Shown one piece after another: positions 1-5,552 of a stretch of 5,563 nt of DNA (position 1 is the first letter of the stretch; each line of letters opens with the position of its first letter). This stretch comes from Chloroflexota bacterium. Its GTDB lineage: Bacteria > Chloroflexota > Dehalococcoidia > Bin125. The notes beneath the pieces were generated by a model. The model had not been told where the DNA came from, did no database searches, and was given only the letters and a program-made list of their open reading frames with translations. The stretch spans positions 1 through 5,563 of the forward strand of contig JAPPBK010000453.1 of the NCBI GenBank assembly GCA_026705105.1, in the 5' to 3' direction. Made by a program: the position numbers and the translations under genes.

Positions 1-1
1 C

Positions 2-49
2 CGTCCCGAACTGGCCGGTCCGGTACTCGCCGCCCTGACGACCGCATGA
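2..49 (+). CDS. Possible C-terminal tail of a rightward gene (partial)
   Basis: An open frame enters from the left edge and ends at TGA 47-49, giving the tail RPELAGPVLAALTTA. Its composition (Ala, Leu, Pro, Gly) is normal for a high-GC protein C-terminus, and the stop lies 23 bases before the hsdR stop, a usual convergent layout. The other two plus frames look less like coding: one stops at 36-38 and the other reads on past the hsdR stop. Fifteen codons are too few to identify a product. No strong terminator is visible between the two stops; a GCGG/CCGC pair (50-53 and 63-66) is the only weak stem. Confidence 0.3.
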   Translation, partial: RPELAGPVLAALTTA

Positions 50-72
50 GCGGTGCTGTTGGCCGCGGAGTG

Positions 73-3000
73 TTAGGCAGCTTGGGCCCAGACCGCTGAC
101 AAGGCTTCGGCCTGCTCCAGAACGGTCTGCGTGGCCTTCTCCTGCTTGTCAGGCGGGTAGCCGTGCCGGCGCAGGGTGCGGCGAACCAGGGTGCGAAGTT
201 TGGCCCGGACGTTCTCTCGCATGGTCCAGTCGATAGTGACGTTGTTGCGGACCGTCTCAACCAGTTCGCACGCGATAGTACGCAGGGTCTCGTCGCCGAG
301 GACTTTGACCGCGCTGTCGTTGGTCTCCAGGGCGTCGTAGAAGGCGAGCTCATCGTCGGTTAGACCGAGCTTCTCGCCCCGTGCGTCGGCTTCGCGAATC
401 TCCTCGGCTATGCCGATCAGCTCCTCAATCACTTGAGCGGCTTCGATGGCGCGGTTCTGGTAGCGACGGATGGACTGCTCCAGCATCTCGGCAAACGATC
501 GGGCCTGTACGACATTGCGTCCTCGACGGCGGGTCACCTCGCCCTGCAGCAGCCGGCGCAATGCCTCGACGGCGAGGTTGCGCTGGGGCAGGCCCCGTAC
601 TTCGGCCAGAAACTCCTCCGACAGCACCGATATGTCGGGCTTGTCCAGACCGGCGGCCGCGAAGATGTCGAGCACGCCTTGGGGTGCGACAGCCCGTGAG
701 ATGATTTGACGGACGGCTTGGTCGAGGCCCTCTTCGTGGCGGGTCTCGCCGGGGGTGGGCTTTGAGAGCGCCGCGGCCACTGACTGGAAGAACGCCACGT
801 CGTCACGAATGGATAGCGCAGCCGGATCGGGCACGGCCAGAGCGAACGCCTGGGACAGCTCTCGCACCGCGGTCGTGCAACGGTCCATGCCGTCCTGCTG
901 GGCCAGAACGTGCTCCGCCGCAGACACCAGTGAGAGACGTGTCTGAGCGTCGCCGTCAGCCCAGTCCGACCAGTCGAAGCCCCAGAACAGGCCGCGGCAT
1001 ATCTCGTACTTCTCAAGCATCACCGCGACGGCTTCGGCCTGATCGAGCGCGGTCTCGCCTCGGCCACCACTCTCCGAATAGGTGGCCAGCGCCTTCTTGA
1101 GTTCGTGGGCCAGCCCGAGGTAATCCACGACGAGTCCGCCGGGTTTGTCGCGGAATACCCGGTTGACCCTGGCGATGGCCTGCATCAGTCCGTGGCCTCG
1201 CATGGGCTTGTCCACGTACATGGTGTGAAGGCTGGGCGCGTCGAAGCCAGTGAGCCACATGTCCCGGACGAGGACAATCCTCATCGGGTCGTCGGGATCG
1301 CGGAACCGCTTGCCGAGCGCCTCGCGGCGGGCCTTGTTGCGGATGTGGGGCTGCCATTCGGGCCCGTCCGACGCAGAGCCAGTCATCACGACCTTGATGG
1401 CGCCCTTGTCATCGTCCGGGTCGTACCAGTCGGGGCGCAGCCGTACTAGCTCGTCGTGGAGGTCGACACAGATGCGGCGGCTCATGCAGACCACCATGGC
1501 CTTGCCGTCCATGGCGTCGAGCCGGGTCTCGTAGTGGTCGACGATGTCCGCCGCCACCTGCGTTATTCGCTTGTCTGCGCCGACGACAGCCTCAAGTTGA
1601 GCCCACTTGGTCTTGAGCTTCTCCTTGCGCTCGACCTCTTCGCCCTCGGTCGCCTCTTCAAAGTCGGGGTCAATTTGGGGCTTCTGGTGTTCATCGAGGG
1701 TTAGTCGAGCCAGGCGGCTCTCGTAGTAGATCGGCACGGTCGCTTTGTCCTGCACGGACCGCTCGATGTCGTAGACGCTGATGTGGTCCCCGAACACCGC
1801 TCGAGTGTTGGCGTCGGCCTTCTCGATAGGTGTGCCGGTGAAACCGATGAAGGAAGCGTTGGGCAACGCGTCGCGCATGTGCGCCGCGAAGCCGTCAATG
1901 AAGTCATATTGGCTGCGATGGGCCTCGTCGGCGATGACGACGATGTTGCGCCGATCCGACAGCAACGGGTGCCGGTCGCCCTTCTCATCGGGGAAGAACT
2001 TCTGGATGGTGGTGAACACCACGCCACCCGATGCGGTGCTCAGGAGTTGTCGCAGGTTGACGCGGGTCTCCGCTTGCACCGGCGGCTGCCGCAGCAGGTC
2101 GGTGCAGTTGGCGAAGGTGGCGAACAGCTGGTCGTCAAGGTCGTTGCGGTCGGTAAGCACGACGACAGTGGGGTTGGACATGGCCGGTTCGCGGACGATC
2201 CGCCCTGTGTAGAAGGCCATGGTCAGGCTCTTGCCCGATCCCTGGGTGTGCCAGACCACCCCGATGCGCCGATCTCCGGGCTCGCCTCCCGACCTGCGGT
2301 CCGAAGTGCGGCTCGCAGCCTCTTGGAGTGCTGCGGCTCGCAGGGTCTCGTCCACCGCGGCTTGCACCGCGTGGAACTGGTGGTAGCCGGCGATCTTCTT
2401 TTCGAGCTGGCCGCTGCCGTCGTCCTCGAACACGATGAAGTCCCGGACTAGGTCGAGGAACCGTCGGTGATGGCACACGCCCTGCAGCAGCACCTGAAGC
2501 TGCGGCAGTGTCTCGTCGGCGAGTTCCTCGCCGGTGATCGTGCGCCACGGCTTGAACCACTCTCGACCTGCGGTGAGCGTGCCCAGGCGTGCTTCCAGGC
2601 CGTCCGACACCATCAGAGCTGCGTTCATGGAGAAAAGCGTGGGCAGGTCCGCCTTGTAGGTCTGGAGCTGCTGCCAGGCGGTCCAGATGGTTGCTTCGGG
2701 GTCTGTGGGATTCTTGAGTTCGATCACACCGAGCGGGAGTCCGTTGACGAACAGCACGATGTCGGGGCGCCGCTCGATCTTGTTCTCCACCACGGTGAAC
2801 TGGTTGACGGCCAACCAGTCGTTGTTGGAAGCGTCATCGAAGTCGATCACCCGAGCCTGCGCGCCCCGGATCCGCCCGCCGTCGCTGTACTCAACGGTCA
2901 CACCGTCGATGGCCATGCGATGGAACGCCCGGTTTCGAGCCTCCACGGTCGACCCCTCGGGACGAGTAAGCCGCCGAACGGCGTCGCTCAACGCCTCGCC

Positions 3001-3189
3001 AGGCACTGTCGGGTTGAGCCGTGTCAACGCCTCCCGCAATGTCGCCGCCAGCACCACTGAGCCGTAGTCGGCCCGCTCTAACGGCGCTGACTCCGGATTG
3101 ACCTCCGACCCATGGTTGACGCTCCAGCCCAAGTCCGCCAGCCAGCCGACGGCAGCGGACTCGACCTCAGCCTCACTCAGCCCGGTCAC
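73..3189 (-). CDS. hsdR: Type I restriction enzyme R subunit (ATP-dependent DNA translocase and endonuclease)
   Basis: HsdR joins HsdM and HsdS, translocates DNA using ATP and cuts unmethylated DNA far from the recognition site. From GTG 3189 the protein has 1038 aa, a normal full length. The N-terminal nuclease domain (about 1-205) carries RPD (D143), E157-L-K159 and QxxxY (Q174 to Y178). The SF2 motor domains follow: Walker A GSGKS 317-321 in the context WHTQGSGKS, DEAH 421-424, GFTGTP 449-454, TGFDAPSLHTMYVDKPM 647-663, and motif VI QAIARVNR 670-677. The C-terminal third is helical and ends in the conserved DUF3387-like pattern (LTDDELAFYDAL, TIDW, YPPDK near 1011), so it is complete. The motif set resembles the EcoR124I-type branch. 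GTG 3201 would add four residues but has no ribosome site; GTG 3189 has GGGA six bases upstream and begins VTGLSEAEVE, a usual HsdR opening. An Ala/Arg/Gly-rich linker (about 284-308) precedes the motor. No hsdM or hsdS is in view, so target specificity cannot be read here. Confidence 0.97.
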   Translation of the reverse strand: MTGLSEAEVESAAVGWLADLGWSVNHGSEVNPESAPLERADYGSVVLAATLREALTRLNPTVPGEALSDAVRRLTRPEGSTVEARNRAFHRMAIDGVTVEYSDGGRIRGAQARVIDFDDASNNDWLAVNQFTVVENKIERRPDIVLFVNGLPLGVIELKNPTDPEATIWTAWQQLQTYKADLPTLFSMNAALMVSDGLEARLGTLTAGREWFKPWRTITGEELADETLPQLQVLLQGVCHHRRFLDLVRDFIVFEDDGSGQLEKKIAGYHQFHAVQAAVDETLRAAALQEAASRTSDRRSGGEPGDRRIGVVWHTQGSGKSLTMAFYTGRIVREPAMSNPTVVVLTDRNDLDDQLFATFANCTDLLRQPPVQAETRVNLRQLLSTASGGVVFTTIQKFFPDEKGDRHPLLSDRRNIVVIADEAHRSQYDFIDGFAAHMRDALPNASFIGFTGTPIEKADANTRAVFGDHISVYDIERSVQDKATVPIYYESRLARLTLDEHQKPQIDPDFEEATEGEEVERKEKLKTKWAQLEAVVGADKRITQVAADIVDHYETRLDAMDGKAMVVCMSRRICVDLHDELVRLRPDWYDPDDDKGAIKVVMTGSASDGPEWQPHIRNKARREALGKRFRDPDDPMRIVLVRDMWLTGFDAPSLHTMYVDKPMRGHGLMQAIARVNRVFRDKPGGLVVDYLGLAHELKKALATYSESGGRGETALDQAEAVAVMLEKYEICRGLFWGFDWSDWADGDAQTRLSLVSAAEHVLAQQDGMDRCTTAVRELSQAFALAVPDPAALSIRDDVAFFQSVAAALSKPTPGETRHEEGLDQAVRQIISRAVAPQGVLDIFAAAGLDKPDISVLSEEFLAEVRGLPQRNLAVEALRRLLQGEVTRRRGRNVVQARSFAEMLEQSIRRYQNRAIEAAQVIEELIGIAEEIREADARGEKLGLTDDELAFYDALETNDSAVKVLGDETLRTIACELVETVRNNVTIDWTMRENVRAKLRTLVRRTLRRHGYPPDKQEKATQTVLEQAEALSAVWAQAA

Positions 3190-3266
3190 GGAGCATCCCA
3201 CAATCGCATGGGCGGCAAGACATGGATGTCACGACGGAAGGCTCGGATCGGTCCATCGTAGGGTCA

Positions 3267-3287
3267 GGGTGCAGTTGGGAGGCACCC
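3267..3287. other. Short GC-rich stem-loop upstream of hsdR
   Basis: GGGTGC (3267-3272) and GCACCC (3282-3287) are a perfect 6-bp inverted repeat with a 9-base loop. It lies in the 157-bp gap between the putative antitoxin stop (3347) and the hsdR start (3189). No T-run follows on either strand, so a classic terminator is not supported; it could be an attenuating hairpin, a protein site or chance. A TANNNT-type hexamer (TACGAT, minus strand, 3260-3255) lies just downstream in the hsdR direction but has no convincing -35. Whether hsdR is read through from the upstream gene or has its own promoter is therefore open. Confidence 0.25.
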
Positions 3288-3346
3288 ATGGCCCGCTCGG
3301 ACCCACGGTGCGTCGTGCCCAGTTACTTGAGCGCGCTGGTTGTTGT

Positions 3347-3589
3347 TCAGCGGGGCCGGCGGGCCCTTGAGCGGACAGCGCGCGTCGGATTCGCGCGGTC
3401 GGCTTCGATCTGCTCCACGAGTTCAGGATGGCGAAGTAACGCTGCTTCGTGCGCAGTCATCACCACCGCCGGTGTGAACACAAGTGTTCCGTCGGTGTGC
3501 TCGGTGACGAGATAGCGGTCATGCTCGGGGTTGCCAAGGCGTCCGAGCGCGACTCGTCGGCGAGAGTCAAGCTCCACGAGCTGGGGCAT
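3347..3589 (-). CDS. Putative AbrB-like antitoxin / DNA-binding protein (80 aa)
   Basis: The 80-aa product starts MPQLVELDSRRRVALGRLG. Two short beta-like stretches (about 3-18 and 25-40) contain LDSRRRVALGRL and RYLVTEHTDGTLVFTP, the pattern of swapped-hairpin AbrB/SpoVT antitoxins, in which a basic loop sits between strands. A predicted helix (MTAHEAALLRHPELVEQIEA, 44-63) and an Arg-rich tail (70-80) follow; in such proteins the C-terminal part binds the toxin. Opposite it, across 131 bp, is a RelE/ParE-like gene, which supports an antitoxin role. The likely job is to bind the 3609-3633 palindrome, repress one or both divergent promoters and neutralise the toxin; this is inferred, not shown. 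ATG 3589 is preferred because it begins right at the conserved-looking segment. GTG 3619 would add ten residues but lies inside the palindrome. Neither has a good ribosome site. It could instead be a plain transcription regulator. Confidence 0.6.
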   Translation of the reverse strand: MPQLVELDSRRRVALGRLGNPEHDRYLVTEHTDGTLVFTPAVVMTAHEAALLRHPELVEQIEADRANPTRAVRSRARRPR

Positions 3590-3608
3590 AGCACCAATCC
3601 GTTTCTTT

Positions 3609-3633
3609 CCGGTCCCCACTGAGTGGGGACCGG
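3609..3633. promoter_or_regulatory. Perfect 12-bp inverted repeat, candidate operator
   Basis: The left arm CCGGTCCCCACT (3609-3620) is the exact reverse complement of the right arm (3622-3633) around a single central G at 3621. CCGGTCC also recurs as a direct repeat starting at 3609 and at 3630, 21 bp or two helical turns apart. The site lies 19 bp upstream of the antitoxin ATG and 87 bp upstream of the toxin ATG, where an autoregulatory operator of a toxin-antitoxin pair is expected. In RNA it could fold into an 11-bp stem with a 3-base loop, so a leader hairpin hiding the antitoxin translation start is another possibility. No T-run on either side makes a terminator unlikely. Confidence 0.6.
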
Positions 3634-3649
3634 TCCTTTCCTTGACATC

Positions 3650-3679
3650 ACGGTAGCAAGAGTGGCGGCATCAGGGCAA
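3650..3679 (-). promoter_or_regulatory. Candidate promoter of the antitoxin gene
   Basis: On the minus strand TTGCCC (3679-3674) and TACCGT (3655-3650) are separated by 18 bases and would act as -35 and -10 boxes. Transcription would start near 3643, so the palindrome at 3609-3633 would lie just downstream of the start, where a bound repressor could block RNA polymerase. The match is moderate and based on consensus only. Confidence 0.35.
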
Positions 3680-3698
3680 GTCTTCCGGTACCCTATTT

Positions 3699-3725
3699 CC
3701 CATATGCTACTGTTGGGTATATGGG
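3699..3725 (+). promoter_or_regulatory. Candidate toxin -10 region inside a 7-bp inverted repeat
   Basis: CCCATAT (3699-3705) and ATATGGG (3719-3725) are exact reverse complements with a 13-base spacer, and the right arm includes the toxin ATG. Two TANNNT hexamers, TATGCT (3703-3708) and TACTGT (3708-3713), could act as -10 boxes. With TACTGT the transcript would start at or beside ATG 3721, giving a leaderless or nearly leaderless mRNA, which is common in actinobacteria and agrees with the lack of a purine-rich ribosome site. The stretch is visibly more AT-rich than its surroundings. No good -35 is seen. Binding here would block transcription start. Confidence 0.35.
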
Positions 3726-3990
3726 CAACCTGCTCTTCAACACCGATGCCGACCGGCAACTGACGGTGCTCCAGGCCGACTCGTCACGCAGCCAGCTTTA
3801 CGACCGCATCAACGATGTATTGGACGCCATCGAGGACGATCCGGGCAGCAGGGAGGTTCGGCGCCGGCGTTATACGTCGCCACCGGCGTGGGGCGTGCCG
3901 GTTCACGGCTCGGGCGAAGACTGGCTCGTGCTCTGGAGCGAGACCAGCGCTGGACCCGTGGTCCACTACTTGGGTGAGGACCTGAGATAA
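3721..3990 (+). CDS. Putative RelE/ParE-fold toxin (89 aa)
   Basis: The product resembles small RelE/ParE-superfamily toxins in length and layout. It has an N-terminal helical half with FNTDADRQLTVL (6-17) and LYDRINDVLDAIEDDPGS (26-43), the usual 'helix then DP' turn. Strands follow: REVRRRRY (44-51), WGVPV (57-61), EDWLVLWSE (66-74) and GPVVHYLGED (78-87). The Arg cluster at 47-50 and the late VxYLG strand match the family pattern. RelE members cut mRNA at the ribosome and ParE members poison gyrase; the sequence does not say which, and no catalytic residue is claimed. The gene is the only clearly supported plus-strand gene in the centre, diverges from the putative antitoxin and converges on the JAB-E1 gene. 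ATG 3721 opens the frame at the conserved-looking start and may be leaderless. It could be an inactive or non-toxin relative. Confidence 0.6.
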   Translation: MGNLLFNTDADRQLTVLQADSSRSQLYDRINDVLDAIEDDPGSREVRRRRYTSPPAWGVPVHGSGEDWLVLWSETSAGPVVHYLGEDLR

Positions 3991-4007
3991 ACGGTCGATC
4001 GTCCGGC

Positions 4008-4055
4008 GAGCGTGTCCAGCGTCGCCAGCCGAGCATGACTGCGGCTGCCACGCTC
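4008..4055. terminator. Nested stem-loop in the convergent gap, possible bidirectional terminator
   Basis: Outer arms GAGCGTG (4008-4014) and CACGCTC (4049-4055) are perfect complements. Inside them CAGCCG (4026-4031) and CGGCTG (4042-4047) form a second stem with a 10-base loop. The structure sits between the toxin stop (3990) and the JAB-E1 stop (4107), which run towards each other, so it could end transcription both ways. No T-run follows on either strand, as is common for high-GC genomes. It overlaps a hydrophobic minus-strand frame that may be a broken gene. Confidence 0.35.
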
Positions 4056-4064
4056 AGCAACAGC

Positions 4065-4090
4065 GGCGTACCTAGAACTAGGCCGACGCC
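4065..4090. terminator. Second imperfect hairpin near the JAB-E1 stop
   Basis: GGCGT (4065-4069) pairs with ACGCC (4086-4090), and inside them CCTA (4071-4074) pairs with TAGG (4079-4082) around a GAAC loop, with a small unequal internal loop. It is 17 bases past the JAB-E1 stop in that gene's direction, a plausible place for a terminator, but it is short and lacks a T-run. Confidence 0.25.
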
Positions 4091-4106
4091 TGCAAGACCC
4101 CAACGG

Positions 4107-5552
4107 TCATGGACTGACGCCCCAACGATTATGTGGAGTCGAGAGATGCACAGGGAGGCGCTGGAGTGGGCCGCGCGCCAGTCGTCCCTGGCATTCGCTG
4201 CAGCCGGCTTCGCGACGTGGGATCTCGATTGCTGGCTTCGGGTTGAGTGGGCGGTACTTCGTCCATGTGGTTTCCTGATCGTCAGATGCACCTGGGAGTC
4301 CCACGGTGGCGAACAGGTAGTCATTCACGGCGTGCGCAGTCGCTACGGCGTTGAGGGTGATGACGCTCGGCGCAGGGATCTCGTCGATGTAGCGCTGCGC
4401 CTCGCGTTGCTCGGTTGAAACGGCCTCCTCTGCGAGCCGCGTGGCGTCGATGAGTTCGTTGCACCACAGACACGTCTCACCGGGGAGAAGTCGGCGGACC
4501 ACTGAGAAGACATCGTGGACCTCGCCGGAAACCTCGCCAACGTGGACCTTGGCACCCACCTGCCATGTCGGGATCAGGTACTGATGGCAGACTGCGTTGA
4601 CCGTAAGGCGGGCGGTCATGCTGTCGGCTGCCAAGAAGATGGCGTCACAGTCGAGGAACTGTTCGACCACACGCGGTTCCACGACGTCGCCCGCGATGGC
4701 ATCGAATCTGATGCGGGGGTTCGCCTCGCGCGCTACACGCTCGGCGATGTCGACCTTGAGCGCAGTCCGCATCCGCAGAGCGCGAGCCAGTGAACTCGGC
4801 AACCACCGCGGCGGCAGGTCGCGTGGCCGTGCGCCCACCAGTCTTGGGACGTTGGTGCGGTCGACTCGCTCAGGGTCCACGACTGCAAGGTGCCCGACCC
4901 CGAGTCGAGATAGGTACTCGTTGATGAGAGAGCCGGCGCCTCCAGCCCCGACAATGCCGACCTTCTGGGCGGAGAGGATGTCCTGGCCCCGGTCTCCGAA
5001 CAGTCGCACCTGCCGGTCGTATTGCGGGACGGCACCAGATGGCCTCCGCTGTGATGAGTAGAGCATCTGCTGCGTTCTGCCGATGATGACGGCATGGTCT
5101 AGCTCCACCTGACGGCTGGAAGAGAGCCAGATGTCGCCAGCCACGGCTCGACGCGCGAAGACGAGCGCTCCGACGGGCGGACCGTCAAGAATGTCAAGTA
5201 GAGCGGGGTAGCCCCGACGATGAGAGGCCATGTCGTCGCCCGAGAAACCGACGCTGTTGACGCCTTGATGATTATGGATGGCGAGATACGCAAGTCCTTC
5301 GTCAGCGCAGGCGAGGGCGCAGCGCCTGACGAAGTCCGGGGTGAGCATGCGGTAGCCACGCTGGCCTGGCACATAGTCGATGCCGTCAGTAGCAAGGAAC
5401 AGCCTGCGCGCGAGGAGACGACACCCCCGAGCTACCTGGGCGACTGACGCCCCGATGACAGCTCCATGCTCATCGTCATCGCCTGGGAACAGGTGACTCT
5501 CCAGTTCCACCCACATCCACTGCGGCAGCCGCAGGCTGATCGGACTGCTCAT
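4107..5552 (-). CDS. JAB/JAMM metalloprotease - E1-like (ThiF/MoeB) adenylyltransferase fusion
   Basis: This 481-aa protein combines two ubiquitin-pathway activities. Residues about 1-160 form a JAB/JAMM isopeptidase domain: E28 (EHGAVIGA), H93-N-H95 and S104-x-x-D107 give the zinc/catalytic set. Residues about 175-460 form an E1-like domain: the YDRQVRLFG entry motif (178-186), the nucleotide loop GAGGAGS (202-208), D226 (VVDPE), N234 and R237, K266, and D310-x4-R315 near the adenylate. The structural zinc site is C361-x2-C364 with C451-x2-C454, as in MoeB. Such enzymes adenylate the C-terminal glycine of a ubiquitin-like protein, while the JAB part would trim the precursor or remove the modifier. 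Position 396, aligned by eye with the ThiF catalytic cysteine region, is Ser (PAPSVITLN), so thioester transfer is uncertain. The substrate is unknown and no ubiquitin-like or E2 gene is in view. ATG 5552 overlaps an upstream stop as ATGA, implying translational coupling in an operon. A MoaD/ThiS-type sulfur-carrier role is less likely given the context. Confidence 0.9.
   Translation of the reverse strand: MSSPISLRLPQWMWVELESHLFPGDDDEHGAVIGASVAQVARGCRLLARRLFLATDGIDYVPGQRGYRMLTPDFVRRCALACADEGLAYLAIHNHQGVNSVGFSGDDMASHRRGYPALLDILDGPPVGALVFARRAVAGDIWLSSSRQVELDHAVIIGRTQQMLYSSQRRPSGAVPQYDRQVRLFGDRGQDILSAQKVGIVGAGGAGSLINEYLSRLGVGHLAVVDPERVDRTNVPRLVGARPRDLPPRWLPSSLARALRMRTALKVDIAERVAREANPRIRFDAIAGDVVEPRVVEQFLDCDAIFLAADSMTARLTVNAVCHQYLIPTWQVGAKVHVGEVSGEVHDVFSVVRRLLPGETCLWCNELIDATRLAEEAVSTEQREAQRYIDEIPAPSVITLNAVATAHAVNDYLFATVGLPGASDDQETTWTKYRPLNPKPAIEIPRREAGCSECQGRLARGPLQRLPVHLSTPHNRWGVSP

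Noticed and set aside
1783..2451. Long 222-codon plus-strand open frame antisense to hsdR
   Set aside because: It lies across the helicase core, whose motifs (Walker A, DEAH) are intact on the minus strand; the translated product has no recognisable pattern. High-GC codon bias opens such antisense frames.
2467..3060. 197-codon plus-strand open frame antisense to the hsdR nuclease domain
   Set aside because: The minus strand carries the PD...ExK and QxxxY motifs here; the plus frame is His/Gly/Val-rich shadow sequence.
3272..3308. Short minus-strand open frame (about 25 codons) in the gap before hsdR
   Set aside because: No ribosome site, no conserved look, and it starts at GTG by chance in GC-rich sequence; too weak to list.
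3642..3647. Perfect TTGACA on the plus strand upstream of the toxin
   Set aside because: No acceptable -10 hexamer is found 16-19 bases downstream, so it is not called as a promoter -35.
4098..4127. CCCCAACG direct repeat at 4098-4105 and 4120-4127
   Set aside because: Two 8-bp copies, one of them within the JAB-E1 coding sequence; not enough for an attachment site or a target-site duplication.
3809..4324. 171-codon minus-strand open frame overlapping the JAB-E1 3' end and antisense to the toxin gene
   Set aside because: As a whole it is low-complexity Arg/Ser/Pro/His sequence overlapping two better-supported genes. Only its short hydrophobic stretch was kept, as a separate finding.
4035..4418. 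127-codon plus-strand open frame over the end of the JAB-E1 gene
   Set aside because: The opposite strand encodes the second zinc CxxC (C451, C454) in a continuous E1 domain; the plus product looks like nothing known.
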